Part shown: positions 15,701 to 25,747 of the stretch, piece after piece
How the letters are laid out: the number at the start of each line of letters is the position of its first letter
Position numbering within the stretch: position 1 is the first letter of the stretch
Source of the DNA: Robiginitalea sp.
GTDB taxonomy: Bacteria; Bacteroidota; Bacteroidia; Flavobacteriales; Flavobacteriaceae
Direction: 5' to 3'
DNA length: 64,000 nucleotides
NCBI GenBank assembly: GCA_024638915.1
Contig: JAHEJJ010000001.1
Span: 62,001-126,000 of the forward strand
Notes under the pieces: model-generated
Seen by the model: the letters and a program-made list of their open reading frames with translations, nothing else
The model's database searches: none
Told to the model about the DNA's origin: nothing
Translations under genes and position numbers: made by a program

Positions 15701-18449
15701 TCTGCTCTACTTTTTCGATAAAAGGCTTAGAGGGATCGCAGATTTCCCGTATTAAACGGAAAAGTTGTTTTTCAAAGGACTGAAGCCGATCCTTACCGAT
15801 TCCGGGATATCTTTTACGGGAGCCCTTTTTTTCGAGTAGAGCGAAATCCAGATAACCCTGACTGAGGTTCTTTAATGAAATCACCCCTCCATCTAATACG
15901 GTATTTTTTTGTGCTTTTGTATACATATAGGCATAGGACAGGACCTGGAAAACCTTCATATAGCGGGTATCATCTAATAGATCTTCCCATGTCCCAAGAC
16001 TCATGTCCGTTAATTTAACCCTGCCGGTCTTGTAGTCTATAATTCTCAACTGCCCGTCTACTTCATCGATCCGGTCCAGGGTGCCTTTTAAAAAAACAGT
16101 GAATGGAATACCAGGGATTTCCAGAGGTATTTTCAATCTTTTTTCCACTTCAAGAAGTTTGATTTTCTTCCTGGCACAAAAGTCCATTTCGTATCTAATA
16201 AAATTTTCAATGGTTCTGACCAGTACCTGAAAAACTATTAAATTTTTACCGTGGTTGATGGAAGACTCGGAATAGAATTCTGTGAAATGAGAAAGCACCA
16301 CACTTCTGATATCCGGCAGTGTTGATCGAAGCCTCATCGGATCAAGAATATGTCCGACATAAGGCTTCATAAGCGTTTCCAAAGAGTTGTGTATTATTGT
16401 ACCGAATGTGTTCGGGGCAATAGTTTCGTCTACTGCGGTAGGCTCTTTTATCTTGAGCAAAGCTCTTTTGTAAAACTCGTGTGGGTTCCTGATATATCGG
16501 GTCAAGGATGTTGGTGAAAATCCTCGCCCTGCCAGTTCCTCAATAGCACGCATCAGTTCTTCATCTTTAGGAAACTCATTGGAAGAGGGTAAGGATACAG
16601 GCAGTTCCATAGTAGCTAGCCGATCTTTTACAAACGGCGCAGTGTTCCCATCGGTAAGCAATTGATGAATTAAACGGCTCTTTTCCCCTCCGAGCAACAC
16701 ATCGGGTTCGGTGTTATAAAGAATATAAATTTTCTTTGCCCTTTGTAACAAGCGATAAAAGTGATAGGTATAGACAGCATCTTTTTCTTTGTATGTTGGC
16801 AGACCAAATTCTTTTTTTACATCATAAGGAATAATAGAATTTCCTTGCTTCCCGGCGGGTAGAATTCCCTCATTTACCGAACTGATGATAACCGTTTCAA
16901 AATCGAGAACACGGCTTTCCAGCATTCCCATAATTTGTAATCCTTCGAGCGGTTCTCCTTCAAAATCGATGGTCTGCTGGGCGATCAACTCATAATACAG
17001 TCCTTGTAATGCACGAATATCATCGATATAGGGAAACTCCTGGTGCATTTCATCCAATTGTTTGAAAATGGAATAAAATCCGAACAGTTGTTCTACTTCC
17101 AACCCACGGGGATTTTGTTTTTCGAGTTCTCTTTTCAAGCCTTCAATGATATAAAAACATCCTTTTAAGAACTCACCTACTTGCAGGTTCGCGGACTTAA
17201 AAAGAATTTGATACATTTCCGGTAAATATGCCTCCAGGAACTGATCTGATATATAGATCACATTCATTTTTCTTACCTCTGCTCGCATCCTGGAAAATCC
17301 CTCTCTCTCCGAATCTCTAAACAACATTCTTATATACGGTAAAGATAGAAAGCCGATAATATTTTTATAGTACCATCCTCGCTTGTTAGGCTGCAGGAAT
17401 AGATCAAAAAAACGATCAAATACGGCAGCCATAGCTGAATTTTTTAAGGGATATCCCATGGTTATATTGGCACGGTCCAGCTGAGTAGGAAGGGAGTTTA
17501 ACAATGGGTTTAATAAGGATTCATCGGCAAGCACCAATGCGGTTTTATCAAGGGGTTCCACGGATTTCTTCAATATTCCGCCCAGTATTTGTCCGATATA
17601 TTTCACTTGGGAAACATTTTTGGGCACACCGATGATCTCGATATTTTTTGGAGAAAGAAAAGAGTTGCTTAATCCCCTGATATTATTGTTCTGAAAGTAT
17701 TTCCAGTTCTTTTGGTGATTTCGGATAAAGAAACCGGCATCGTGATAGGGTTCGTCGAGAAAGTAATGGTCGAGATCCCAGAAGATACTGGCGCTGGTCT
17801 GCTGTAGAATTTTTTGTATTATTCTTGATTCTGCTTCGTTCAGTGCATTAAAGCCAAGAAATACATGTCTTATTAGGCTGGAAGAATCAAGATAATGATC
17901 AAGGCGTTCATAGGCTTTGCGGTAAACCAAGCCCTGATGGCCGCGATTTTTTTCTAACAGCAAGCCTGCATATGTTTGGTACAAGGGTTCTAGCCGCTCC
18001 CAAAATTTGATATAATCCGTTATGAGTGGCGTCTTGTCTTTTCGTACATACCAATGATTAACCTCGGTGATTGCTGCGAGATAGGAAAAGATCTTACTAT
18101 GAGGGATGAGATAGCGATCAATTTCATCAAAATCGGCCAACAATACCCTTGCCCATTTATTGAATTCGTAGAACGACTCTTTATCGGCTTTGGATATTTT
18201 CAGATGTGCCTTATACAAAGAGAAAAGCTGTTCCGGAAGTGTTGCATAAGACAAGCCGGACATTTGTTCAATAAACTGTTCAATACTATAGATCCTGGGA
18301 GCAAAAATATTACCTCTTGCCTTACGTGATATGCTATTTCTGAGATAGGTCCCTGCTCGTCTGCTGGGGAGCACAAATATGGTGTTTTCGAGATTCTGTT
18401 CACCATCCCAAACTTCTGATAATACCTGGTCAATAAACGATTGCTGCAT
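15693..18449 (-). CDS. AddB/RecB-like PD-(D/E)XK nuclease family protein
   Basis: A 918-residue protein that I read as the AddB-like partner of the helicase-nuclease at 21.2-24.3 kb. The N-terminus has VLPSRRAGTYLR where AddB proteins carry a Walker-like motif, so ATP binding is probably lost. The middle resembles an inactivated UvrD-like helicase. The C-terminal nuclease domain holds RIIDYKTGRVK (D-x-K active site) at about residue 810. I see no four-Cys iron-sulphur cluster as in Bacillus AddB. The expected role is double-strand-break end processing before RecA loading. A terminator separates it from the upstream ompA gene. Confidence 0.82.
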   Translation of the reverse strand: MQQSFIDQVLSEVWDGEQNLENTIFVLPSRRAGTYLRNSISRKARGNIFAPRIYSIEQFIEQMSGLSYATLPEQLFSLYKAHLKISKADKESFYEFNKWARVLLADFDEIDRYLIPHSKIFSYLAAITEVNHWYVRKDKTPLITDYIKFWERLEPLYQTYAGLLLEKNRGHQGLVYRKAYERLDHYLDSSSLIRHVFLGFNALNEAESRIIQKILQQTSASIFWDLDHYFLDEPYHDAGFFIRNHQKNWKYFQNNNIRGLSNSFLSPKNIEIIGVPKNVSQVKYIGQILGGILKKSVEPLDKTALVLADESLLNPLLNSLPTQLDRANITMGYPLKNSAMAAVFDRFFDLFLQPNKRGWYYKNIIGFLSLPYIRMLFRDSEREGFSRMRAEVRKMNVIYISDQFLEAYLPEMYQILFKSANLQVGEFLKGCFYIIEGLKRELEKQNPRGLEVEQLFGFYSIFKQLDEMHQEFPYIDDIRALQGLYYELIAQQTIDFEGEPLEGLQIMGMLESRVLDFETVIISSVNEGILPAGKQGNSIIPYDVKKEFGLPTYKEKDAVYTYHFYRLLQRAKKIYILYNTEPDVLLGGEKSRLIHQLLTDGNTAPFVKDRLATMELPVSLPSSNEFPKDEELMRAIEELAGRGFSPTSLTRYIRNPHEFYKRALLKIKEPTAVDETIAPNTFGTIIHNSLETLMKPYVGHILDPMRLRSTLPDIRSVVLSHFTEFYSESSINHGKNLIVFQVLVRTIENFIRYEMDFCARKKIKLLEVEKRLKIPLEIPGIPFTVFLKGTLDRIDEVDGQLRIIDYKTGRVKLTDMSLGTWEDLLDDTRYMKVFQVLSYAYMYTKAQKNTVLDGGVISLKNLSQGYLDFALLEKKGSRKRYPGIGKDRLQSFEKQLFRLIREICDPSKPFIEKVEQTI

Positions 18450-18463
18450 TTTTAAAAATAAAA

Positions 18464-18487
18464 AAAGCTCCGCATTTGCGGAGCTTT
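18464..18487 (-). terminator. Terminator of the OmpA/TSP3 gene
   Basis: The 10-bp stem AAAGCTCCGC/GCGGAGCTTT has a four-base loop. Read on the minus strand, it is followed by a T-rich tract. It lies between the OmpA stop (18514) and the AddB-like start (18449). Confidence 0.85.
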
Positions 18488-18513
18488 CTTATCAGTTATC
18501 TGAAAGTTGGAAG

Positions 18514-19881
18514 TTATTCTTGAATTAAGTTGATTTCCACCCTTCTATTAGTTCTTCTACCTTCTCTGGTATTGTTAGAGGCAATTGGTCTGTCTTCTCC
18601 AAATCCTCTGGATTCAAGTCTGTCTGATGCAACACCGTTTTCGATGAGGTAGTTTCGAACAGCTCCTGCTCTTTCCTCAGAAAGCGACTGGTTCAATTTT
18701 GCACTACCTACACTGTCGGTATGACCTTCAATATTAAATCTTGCATAGGCATACTCATTCAGAATCTCTATGATGTTGTTAAGTACATCAGCAGATTGTT
18801 CTTTGATACTTGATTTACCAGTATCGAACAAGATGGTCTTAGCATATTCGTTCAGAGACTTTCTAACACCTTCAGTGATCTCAGGACAACCTTGGTTAGC
18901 TTGTGTTCCTGCTACATCTGGACAAAGATCGTCTTTGTCTGGCACACCGTCACCGTCTCTATCTGGCCATGGGCATCCGTTATTTTCAGCAGGACCTGCT
19001 ACGTCTGGACACTCATCGTCAGGATCTGCCACACCGTCACCATCCGTATCAGGACATCCGTTGAATTCAGCTAAGCCAGGAACATCTGGACATTTATCGT
19101 CAATATCTGGAATTCCATCACCGTCTGAATCAGGACATCCATTGAATTCTTTTGGTCCGGCTTCGTTAGGACATCTGTCTTCTCTGTCTTCAATACCATC
19201 ACCGTCTGAATCAGGACAACCGTTGAAGACTTCGAGACCTGGAACTTCAGGACATGCATCGTCTTTGTCGTAGATACCGTCACCGTCTGTGTCTGTACCA
19301 CCGAAGCGGATATTCAGACCAAAAAGATGCTGGAAGTGGCGTACGCCGTAATCTTCAAAGGCATGCTTATATCCAAACTGGGTATTGAAACCTACATTTT
19401 CGGAAAACCACCAGGTAGCTCCAACAGCTGCGTTTACGGTACCTGCTCCAATCTCATCTACCCAAGTATAACCACCACCTGCTTCTATGTAAGGCTCAAT
19501 TTTGGTGCTCTTCAGGATATTATATTTTATGACACCGTCAACAGCATAGTGAGAAATATTGTCCACACGTACGTCTCCTAACTTTGTTATACGGTTTAAA
19601 GAACCTCTCACGCCAAATGTGAAGTTATCTCCAATATATCGCGAAGCATGCACATATGAAATCGAGGGAACGACATTCCAGTGATCGTTAACATTGAAGA
19701 ACTCTGAAAATAAGGTTCCGGTTGGATAAGAAGCGCTGGCGTCGTTTGTAGGATAGACGTCAATCGCGTTTATACCGAACCCAATCAACCAGGGATTGTC
19801 TTCGTCCTGCGCTTGTACGTTGTTAAACCCTAAAACAAGTAGGCCAACAACTAATAATCTACTAAGCTGTTTCATGTTCAA
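18514..19881 (-). CDS. OmpA family protein with thrombospondin type-3 repeats
   Basis: A 455-residue outer-membrane protein. A signal peptide (about residues 1-24, ending NVQAQ) is followed by an eight-strand beta-barrel-like domain of about 175 residues. Then come five calcium-binding thrombospondin type-3 repeats of the form DxDGDGxxDxxDxCP (about 200-330) and a C-terminal OmpA peptidoglycan-binding domain ([11 protein letters not shown], then [12 protein letters not shown] and NRRVEINL). It likely ties the outer membrane to peptidoglycan. It has its own consensus promoter and terminator, so it is expressed independently of kbl and the nuclease genes. Confidence 0.93.
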   Translation of the reverse strand: MNMKQLSRLLVVGLLVLGFNNVQAQDEDNPWLIGFGINAIDVYPTNDASASYPTGTLFSEFFNVNDHWNVVPSISYVHASRYIGDNFTFGVRGSLNRITKLGDVRVDNISHYAVDGVIKYNILKSTKIEPYIEAGGGYTWVDEIGAGTVNAAVGATWWFSENVGFNTQFGYKHAFEDYGVRHFQHLFGLNIRFGGTDTDGDGIYDKDDACPEVPGLEVFNGCPDSDGDGIEDREDRCPNEAGPKEFNGCPDSDGDGIPDIDDKCPDVPGLAEFNGCPDTDGDGVADPDDECPDVAGPAENNGCPWPDRDGDGVPDKDDLCPDVAGTQANQGCPEITEGVRKSLNEYAKTILFDTGKSSIKEQSADVLNNIIEILNEYAYARFNIEGHTDSVGSAKLNQSLSEERAGAVRNYLIENGVASDRLESRGFGEDRPIASNNTREGRRTNRRVEINLIQE

Positions 19882-19909
19882 AATTTTAAGTTTAAGTGTT
19901 TATCAGTCG

Positions 19910-19939
19910 CAAATGTAAGTTGTTAAATATTATTAACAA
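19910..19939 (-). promoter_or_regulatory. Promoter of the OmpA/TSP3 gene
   Basis: On the minus strand TTG (19939-19937), exactly 19 bases, then TACATTTG (19917-19910): a perfect Bacteroidota sigma-A promoter, giving a leader of about 25 bases. Confidence 0.75.
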
Positions 19940-19988
19940 AATCAATTTCCTATTTTTTTAAGGCATTTTAAGACTTTAAAAAAGGGCT

Positions 19989-21182
19989 TCAAATAATATT
20001 TAAGTCCTTGCCGACCTCAATAAATGCTTCGATAGCACGGTCGAGATGTTCTTTTGTATGCGCAGCGGATAATTGAACCCTAATCCGTGCTTTACCTTTG
20101 GGGACTACCGGATAAAAGAAACCGATCACATAAATTCCTTTTCTGAGCAAAGCGTCTGCCATATTCTGCGAAAGTTTGGCATCGTAAAGCATTACCGGTA
20201 CGATAGCCGATTCTCCATCTATAATATCGAAGCCGGCTTCTTTCATTCCTTTTTTAAAGTACCGGGTATTTTCCATTAATCTATCTCTGAGACTATAGTC
20301 GTGGGCCAAGAGCTCGAATACCTTAATAGAGGCCCCTACGATGGCCGGGGCAAGGGAGTTAGAAAACAAATACGGTCTTGATCGCTGCCTGAGCATTTCT
20401 ATAATTTCTTTTTTGCCGGTGGTATATCCGCCCATCGCACCACCCAGAGCTTTGCCAAGTGTACCGGTTATAATGTCGATCCGCCCCAGGACGCCTTTTT
20501 CTTCCGGGGTTCCAATTCCGGAAGTACCGATAAATCCTGTCGCATGGCATTCATCTACCATCACCAAAGCATCATAGCGGTCTGCCAGATCACATATCTT
20601 GTCAAGAGGTGCCATCAAGCCGTCCATTGAAAATACCCCATCGGTTACAATGATCTTAAATCTTGAACCATCCATATCCGCCTGCTTTAATTGGCGCTCC
20701 AGGTCTTCCATATCGGCATTGGCATAACGGTATCGCTTGGCTTTGCATAGTCTTACCCCATCTATGATAGACGCATGGTTTAAAGCATCGGATATGATGG
20801 CGTCTTCAGCTGTAAATAAAGGTTCGAAAACACCTCCGTTGGCATCAAAAGCAGCAGCATATAAAATGGTATCTTCCGTTCCATAGAATCCTGCTATCTT
20901 TTGTTCAAGTTCCTTATGGATATCTTGGGTACCACAAATGAATCGGACCGAGGACATACCAAAGCCCCTATGGTCAAGAGTAGATTTAGCGGCTTCGATC
21001 ACTTCGGGATGCGAAGAAAGCCCCAGATAATTATTGGCACAGAAGTTTATCACTTCCTCCCCCGTCGATATCTTTATCTCGGCGTCTTGGGGCGAAGTGA
21101 TGATCCTTTCTTCCTTGAAGAGTCCGGCTTCCTTGATGGCATTCAATTCACCTTCTAGATGGTCCTTAATTTTTCCGTACAT
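19989..21182 (-). CDS. kbl: Glycine C-acetyltransferase (2-amino-3-ketobutyrate CoA ligase)
   Basis: A PLP enzyme of the alpha-oxoamine synthase family that cleaves 2-amino-3-ketobutyrate with CoA to glycine and acetyl-CoA in threonine breakdown. The PLP lysine is in [13 protein letters not shown] (about residue 244). [11 protein letters not shown] carries the Asp and His that bind the cofactor ring, and [11 protein letters not shown] is a signature of the family. The 397-aa length is exact for Kbl. No threonine dehydrogenase is nearby. It begins two bases after the AddA-like stop, so it is probably translated from the same message. Confidence 0.95.
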   Translation of the reverse strand: MYGKIKDHLEGELNAIKEAGLFKEERIITSPQDAEIKISTGEEVINFCANNYLGLSSHPEVIEAAKSTLDHRGFGMSSVRFICGTQDIHKELEQKIAGFYGTEDTILYAAAFDANGGVFEPLFTAEDAIISDALNHASIIDGVRLCKAKRYRYANADMEDLERQLKQADMDGSRFKIIVTDGVFSMDGLMAPLDKICDLADRYDALVMVDECHATGFIGTSGIGTPEEKGVLGRIDIITGTLGKALGGAMGGYTTGKKEIIEMLRQRSRPYLFSNSLAPAIVGASIKVFELLAHDYSLRDRLMENTRYFKKGMKEAGFDIIDGESAIVPVMLYDAKLSQNMADALLRKGIYVIGFFYPVVPKGKARIRVQLSAAHTKEHLDRAIEAFIEVGKDLNII

Positions 21183-21184
21183 AA

Positions 21185-24100
21185 TTATTGAATGTATTCT
21201 ATATTTATCGCATCGTTAATATAAACAATTATGCTCTGAGCCACCTCATATTCCATGGCTTTAAGCGCATTTCCATAGGTCAGCAACTGCTCCCTGTGTT
21301 CTCTAGACCGGGCACCGGTCTTATAGTCGATGATCGTAACCTGCGGGCCATCAAAAACCAATCGGTCGGGCCGCAAAAATAATCCATTTTCTGTAATGAT
21401 TTCCTGTTCGTTCTTTACGGTCAAACCTTCTTTAAATGTGTGCCTTAATTCCGGATGACGTACCAGTCTGAATACAAGATCATTAAACTCGTCGATTTCA
21501 TCGCCTGTAATCGTTTCACTCTCCCGAAGATAGGCCAAGGCAGCAACTAGATCGTTCTCATACTCTATTAAGCTCATGATATAATGTATCAGCGTACCTC
21601 TCTTTCGGGGGTCTGCGTCCGTTTCATCCCAATTTGAACTCTTTATCACCATTTTTGGAGCACTGGCTTCCTTGGTTGAATTCAAATAGGGAATGATCTC
21701 CTCTAACATCATTTCCTGATCTGGTTTCTTAGGTTCAAGTCGCCCGAAGCTATATCGCATTTTAGTGTCGGACCAACGACCGGTTTCCATCAGGAAATAC
21801 TTGAAAATGGTTGAATAAAGATTTTTTTTATGTTCCCCCTTGCTATTCATCTCCCTCTCGGAGAGGATAAAGAGAGCATCAGCGGCCCGGGTCAGCGCAA
21901 CATAGAGCACATTAAAAGCGTCGAATTCCAGCTTTTGTTGATCTTCGGTATATAATTCCGCTGACCTTGTTCCATATTCTTGCAACTCTTTCTTTTTACT
22001 CAACAAGACCTGCTGAAAACCATTGTATTGATCAGGATCGACCGGGAACCACAACTTCGGATCCCGTTCCTCATAAATATTCGTATTGGCATACGGATAG
22101 ATCACAATGGGGAACTCAAGGCCTTTAGCCTTGTGTATGGTCATGATCTTGATAGCATTGATATTTTCGGGTGCTGTGATACTCAGTTTATCCTTTTTCT
22201 TTTCCCAGTGATCTAAAAAGGCCTTAATCCCAGTACCCTGCATGTATTCCGCGAACAAGACCTCATCTAACAGGTAGGTTATAAAGGCATCTGAATGCTT
22301 TGCCAAGCCGAATCGGGTTATGGCTTCTTCCAGCCCGTCGTAGACCGATAAGTAATTCATACGCTTTAAGTCGAATTCCCAGTTTTCCAAGAGCCACTTA
22401 TCGAGATTTGCCAACGCCTTTAGAATATTCCTGTGATAATTCGGCCCTTTCGAAACCAGATAGTCCGCGACAAGATATTTTGATTCCTGATCATCCGGTT
22501 GGTCGATGCATTGTAAAAGCCCGATCAGAAATATCACTTCAGGACTGTTTTTTAGAAGCAAAGTCTCCGACGACACAATGGGTATCCCTGCGTTGATCAG
22601 GCCTTGCGAAACAACTATACCGTGTTTCTTTTTCCGGATCAGGATACAAATGTCCTGGTAAGAATACCCATTTTCGACCACCTTTTTTATGGCTTCAAGG
22701 ATACGATTCAGATAAGTTAAATCTCGTGTTTCCTTATCACAGTCTATAAATTCTATCTCTACCAGTCCTCCCTTACGCGAATTGATCTCCTGATGGGATT
22801 CCTTTGAAAACAGATGTTGATAGGCGGAACTTCCCACAAAGGAACTGGTGATTTTAAAAAATTCGTTGTTGAAGTTGATAATCTGTTCTGTACTCCTGAA
22901 ATTCCTTTCCAATGAGTGAACTGAAGGCTCTATTGAAAAGGGATTCTCTGAGCCCTTTATCAGATCTAGAAATTGTTCGGGCTTCCCTCCTCTCCATCGA
23001 TAAATGGCTTGTTTGGCATCACCGACTATAAGCAGGGAACCTGGATTCCCGTTCGTATCAAGACTCTCCAATGCGTTGCCCACAAGTGGCACAAGATTGC
23101 GCCATTGCATCTGTGAAGTGTCCTGGAATTCATCGATAAAGTAATGCCTGTATTTTTCACCGAGCCGTTCATATATGAAAGGCGCAGGCTGATCGGCGAT
23201 GATATCGGAAATCAGTGTATTGAATGAGGTTATGGGCAGGAGTTCTTTTTGACTTTCGATCGCTTTTAATTCTGACTGAATTGATTGCAGAAGGGTAAGT
23301 GGAACGAGATTTTGAAGTATGTTGATCAAAAATGCCCTGTTGAGAAGTAATCGCTTGATCTCTAAATAGCGATCCAAAATAGCTTTGGTGGTCTGATCGG
23401 GTAAAGGGGAGATATTCGCCTTAACGATTTTACCATCTCTCAATTGACTTTCCAATGTATTGCCATAGAGTGCAGTGATATCAAAAATCCCCCCAGCGAT
23501 CTTTTTAAAATGAGCAGGCAGGGTTTTGCGCGGGAAATCTTCTTCTTTTTTTCCTGATTCAGTGATCAGCCTGGAAACTTCATCTGCCTGATCTTTTGCT
23601 CTTGTTTCATACGCCAGGCTCTCTTTTTTGATATATTTCTGAAAAGAAGTAAAATCCTGAATCCCCTTATTTTCCAGCGTTTTCAGATGGATAAGGTCGT
23701 TTTCGCTAAAGAGTATCTTGCCCATTTTCTGCAGATCGGCCGCGATATTCCAGTGTTTGTCCTCATCGGTTTTAGCGAGAGCAAAATCGACGAGTACGGC
23801 GGTCAATTCAGGATCTTCTCCTGATCCGGAAAGCAGATTGTCTATGGCCTCCTCCAGCAGGGCATCTGTGTCAAGAACTACCTCAAAGGACTGAGAAAGA
23901 TTAAGGTCTTTTGCAAAACTACGGATGACTCTATGGGTAAATTTATCGATAGTGGAGACATCAAAATAGGCATAATTATGCAGAAGTTTTTTTAGGATTT
24001 GATCGGATCTTCTTTGAAGTATGTCCCATTCCAGGCCGAGTTCTTTCTGAAGGATAAGGGCCATTTCCCCGGCGCTAGTACCATCGTTCATCCTGCTCAT

Positions 24101-24292
24101 TTCAAAGAGGCTTCTCAATATCCTCTCCTTCATTTCGTTGACGGCCTTATTGGTAAATGTAACAGCCAGTATCTGGCGGAAACCCGGGGCGTACTCCGAT
24201 GCAAGAACGATTTTTAAATACTCCTTTACGAGGGTGAATGTTTTGCCGGAACCGGCCGAGGCATTATATATTTTAAAACGGCTTCCCGCCAC
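21185..24292 (-). CDS. UvrD/AddA-like helicase with C-terminal PD-(D/E)XK nuclease
   Basis: A 1035-residue superfamily 1 helicase-nuclease. Walker A is [13 protein letters not shown] (residues 10-22), motif II is [13 protein letters not shown], motif [16 protein letters not shown], motif [14 protein letters not shown] and motif [13 protein letters not shown]. The C-terminal nuclease has RPDRLVF...IIDYKTG (about 985-1005). This set and order is that of AddA/RecB, and I infer it pairs with the AddB-like protein in break resection. The start is GTG at 24292, just before the family motif. No upstream alternative looks better. It is divergent from the superoxide dismutase gene. Confidence 0.9.
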   Translation of the reverse strand: MAGSRFKIYNASAGSGKTFTLVKEYLKIVLASEYAPGFRQILAVTFTNKAVNEMKERILRSLFEMSRMNDGTSAGEMALILQKELGLEWDILQRRSDQILKKLLHNYAYFDVSTIDKFTHRVIRSFAKDLNLSQSFEVVLDTDALLEEAIDNLLSGSGEDPELTAVLVDFALAKTDEDKHWNIAADLQKMGKILFSENDLIHLKTLENKGIQDFTSFQKYIKKESLAYETRAKDQADEVSRLITESGKKEEDFPRKTLPAHFKKIAGGIFDITALYGNTLESQLRDGKIVKANISPLPDQTTKAILDRYLEIKRLLLNRAFLINILQNLVPLTLLQSIQSELKAIESQKELLPITSFNTLISDIIADQPAPFIYERLGEKYRHYFIDEFQDTSQMQWRNLVPLVGNALESLDTNGNPGSLLIVGDAKQAIYRWRGGKPEQFLDLIKGSENPFSIEPSVHSLERNFRSTEQIINFNNEFFKITSSFVGSSAYQHLFSKESHQEINSRKGGLVEIEFIDCDKETRDLTYLNRILEAIKKVVENGYSYQDICILIRKKKHGIVVSQGLINAGIPIVSSETLLLKNSPEVIFLIGLLQCIDQPDDQESKYLVADYLVSKGPNYHRNILKALANLDKWLLENWEFDLKRMNYLSVYDGLEEAITRFGLAKHSDAFITYLLDEVLFAEYMQGTGIKAFLDHWEKKKDKLSITAPENINAIKIMTIHKAKGLEFPIVIYPYANTNIYEERDPKLWFPVDPDQYNGFQQVLLSKKKELQEYGTRSAELYTEDQQKLEFDAFNVLYVALTRAADALFILSEREMNSKGEHKKNLYSTIFKYFLMETGRWSDTKMRYSFGRLEPKKPDQEMMLEEIIPYLNSTKEASAPKMVIKSSNWDETDADPRKRGTLIHYIMSLIEYENDLVAALAYLRESETITGDEIDEFNDLVFRLVRHPELRHTFKEGLTVKNEQEIITENGLFLRPDRLVFDGPQVTIIDYKTGARSREHREQLLTYGNALKAMEYEVAQSIIVYINDAINIEYIQ

Positions 24293-24369
24293 GAATATTT
24301 TTTTAGCAAAATAAGCATTAGTTAATGGTTCTTAACAATTTATAAGGACAATATTTATGTTAAAAACGC

Positions 24370-24377
24370 TACTTTTG
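24370..24377 (+). promoter_or_regulatory. -7 promoter element of the superoxide dismutase gene
   Basis: TACTTTTG, a perfect TAnnTTTG box, lies 36 bases before the start codon. The -33 region has no exact TTG. Confidence 0.5.
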
Positions 24378-24413
24378 AGAATCTTAATAATCAATAACTA
24401 AAACTTCGAAATA

Positions 24414-25022
24414 ATGGCTTTTGAATTACCTGATCTTCCATATGCATACGACGCATTGGAACCCCATATCGATGCTAGAACTATGGAGATTCACCATACA
24501 AAGCATCATAATGGATACACTACAAAACTCAATGGAGCGATTGAAGGAACATCACTCGCAAACTTGTCTATAGAAGATATTCTAAAGAATCTTGACATGA
24601 GCAATACCGCTGTTAGAAATAATGGTGGCGGTTATTATAACCATTGTCTTTTCTGGGAAGTGATGTCTCCCGATGGAGGAGGAGAACCCGGTGGCGAAAT
24701 AGGGGCTGCGATATCCGAATCATTTGGCACTTTCGGTTCCTTCCGCGAAAAGTTCAGTAGCGCAGCAGCAACCAGATTCGGTTCTGGATGGGCCTGGCTA
24801 TGTGTTCAACCTGGGGGTAAATTGGAGATTTGCTCCACGGCTAATCAGGACAATCCGATTATGCCCGATACAGGATGTGGGGGATTTCCTATACTGGGAC
24901 TCGATGTTTGGGAACACGCCTATTATCTGAATTATCAAAATAGACGGCCTGATTATATCAGTTCCTTTTTCAATATCCTCAATTGGCAAAAAGTTGGAGA
25001 TTTATACCTGGCGAATCAATAA
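24414..25022 (+). CDS. Superoxide dismutase (Fe/Mn family)
   Basis: This enzyme dismutates superoxide to peroxide and oxygen. The four metal ligands are in place: His in MEIHHTKHH (about residue 27-31), His in YYNHCLFW (about 79), and Asp and His in [10 protein letters not shown] (about 162-166). GSGWAWL is the conserved second-shell stretch. The 202-residue length and NNGGGYYNH pattern fit cytoplasmic dimeric Mn- or cambialistic enzymes; metal choice cannot be read safely. It is followed directly by a strong terminator. Confidence 0.95.
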   Translation: MAFELPDLPYAYDALEPHIDARTMEIHHTKHHNGYTTKLNGAIEGTSLANLSIEDILKNLDMSNTAVRNNGGGYYNHCLFWEVMSPDGGGEPGGEIGAAISESFGTFGSFREKFSSAAATRFGSGWAWLCVQPGGKLEICSTANQDNPIMPDTGCGGFPILGLDVWEHAYYLNYQNRRPDYISSFFNILNWQKVGDLYLANQ

Positions 25023-25050
25023 GGTTTGTCAGACATCATAAACCATCGAT

Positions 25051-25082
25051 AAAAAAACCGCATTTTAAATGCGGTTTTTTTT
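25051..25082 (+). terminator. Terminator after superoxide dismutase (bidirectional)
   Basis: The stem AAAAACCGCATT/AATGCGGTTTTT with an eight-T tail lies 28 bases after the stop codon. The A-tract on its left makes it able to stop leftward transcripts from the sRNA array as well. Confidence 0.85.
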
Positions 25083-25090
25083 ATGAATAG

Positions 25091-25160
25091 AAAAGGGCGG
25101 AGAAGACTCCACCCTTTTCGTCCCAAATCTTACCATAAACTTAACCTACTTATGCTATGG
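25091..25160 (-). ncRNA. Tandem sRNA candidate, copy 1
   Basis: A 70-base unit read leftward. The 5' 38 bases begin CCATAGCATAAGTAGG and are shared with the other two copies except for one base (T where they have C, at RNA position 24). This T allows a CCATA/TATGG pairing that would close a hairpin with the loop AGTAGGTTAAG. The 3' half is a terminator-type stem, AAAAGGGTGGAG/CTCCGCCCTTTT, with one mismatch. A TTG-N19-TAATTTAG promoter ends five bases before the first conserved base. No coding potential is kept among the copies, so I infer a small RNA. Confidence 0.7.
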
Positions 25161-25165
25161 CAGTA

Positions 25166-25195
25166 CTAAATTACTGGTATTGTGAGAAATAACAA
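25166..25195 (-). promoter_or_regulatory. Promoter of sRNA copy 1
   Basis: TTG (25195-25193), exactly 19 bases, TAATTTAG (25173-25166) on the minus strand. It is five bases from the conserved CCATAG start. Confidence 0.6.
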
Positions 25196-25294
25196 AGAAT
25201 TTTCAGGAATTTTTAGGCTTTACGAAAGCCCTGGATTTTAGGAATTGAGGATAATTTCCGGGAAGTACAGCATAATCAATTGATAGTCAGCAAT

Positions 25295-25364
25295 AAAAAA
25301 GGCAGAGAGTTCTCTGCCTTTTTTCCCCAAATCTTACCATGAACTTAACCTACTTATGCTATGG
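25295..25364 (-). ncRNA. Tandem sRNA candidate, copy 2
   Basis: A 70-base unit with the same conserved 5' half as copies 1 and 3 (identical to copy 3 over RNA positions 1-40), then a perfect terminator stem, AAAAAAGGCAGAG/CTCTGCCTTTTTT. The stem sequence differs from copy 3 (GGTGGAG/CTCCACC) by two paired changes, C-G to T-A and A-T to G-C, which is covariation in favour of a conserved RNA helix. The -7 box TATTTTTG again lies five bases before CCATAG. It is about 135 bases from copy 1. Confidence 0.75.
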
Positions 25365-25369
25365 TCCTC

Positions 25370-25399
25370 CAAAAATATAGGAATGCCTTCAGGTATTAA
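25370..25399 (-). promoter_or_regulatory. Promoter of sRNA copy 2
   Basis: TATTTTTG (25377-25370) matches TAnnTTTG exactly. TTA replaces TTG 19 bases upstream (25399-25397). Confidence 0.55.
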
Positions 25400-25615
25400 A
25401 AGGTTTTGGATAAAAGTCCTTTTATTCGGATGAAATGCTAGGTTCGAAGGAAAATACTGTATTTCATAAACGAATTTGCGCTTAGATCACAAGATAAATC
25501 ACATAAAAGGGGTTGAACACTTCGAGTCGGTGATCTGAAAAATGATGGACGTATGAGATGAGGATTTCAGACTAAGACGATTTGAGTAAGGAGGGAATCG
25601 GACCTATATAAAAAT

Positions 25616-25686
25616 AAAAAAGGTGGAGAAGCCTCCACCTTTTTTGCCCCAAATCTTACCATGAACTTAACCTACTTATGCTATGG
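25616..25686 (-). ncRNA. Tandem sRNA candidate, copy 3
   Basis: A 71-base unit. The 5' half is the conserved block from CCATAGC to TTTGGGG, followed by a perfect terminator, AAAAAAGGTGGAG/CTCCACCTTTTTT, with loop GCTT. The -7 box TACTTTAG (25699-25692) lies five bases from the conserved start; no good -33 box is seen. An ATG in the conserved block opens short reading frames (MVRFG...), but these diverge in sequence and length and run through the terminator, so a peptide product is unlikely. Confidence 0.72.
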
Positions 25687-25747
25687 CAAGTCTAAAGTAA
25701 ATGGGTTTAAAAGGACCCTATCATAAACCCGATCAAATACACATATT

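Larger units (their letters stand above)
25091..25686 (-). repeat. Three dispersed direct copies of a 70-bp unit
   Basis: The three units start at 25091, 25295 and 25616, all in the same orientation. The 204- and 321-base periods are unequal and the spacers are unrelated in sequence, so only the transcription units are conserved. No fourth copy was noticed elsewhere in the window. The spacers hold no open gene. Confidence 0.9.

Noticed and set aside
18770-19273. 167-codon plus-strand open frame inside the OmpA gene
   Set aside because: It is the antisense of the thrombospondin repeats. Its Ser/Gly/His-rich repeats simply mirror the DxDGDG codons; it has no start signal or family features.
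25616-25650. Small peptide MVRFG... encoded in each sRNA copy
   Set aside because: The frames share only the first five codons, differ in length and pass through the terminator hairpins, so a conserved peptide is unlikely.
25091-25686. CRISPR array
   Set aside because: The repeats are 70 bases with two long, unequal spacers (about 134 and 251 bases), internal terminators and promoters, and no cas genes.
25091-25686. Cis-acting leader or riboswitch for a neighbouring gene
   Set aside because: The units read away from purF and end in terminators. The only gene beyond them, superoxide dismutase, is on the other strand.
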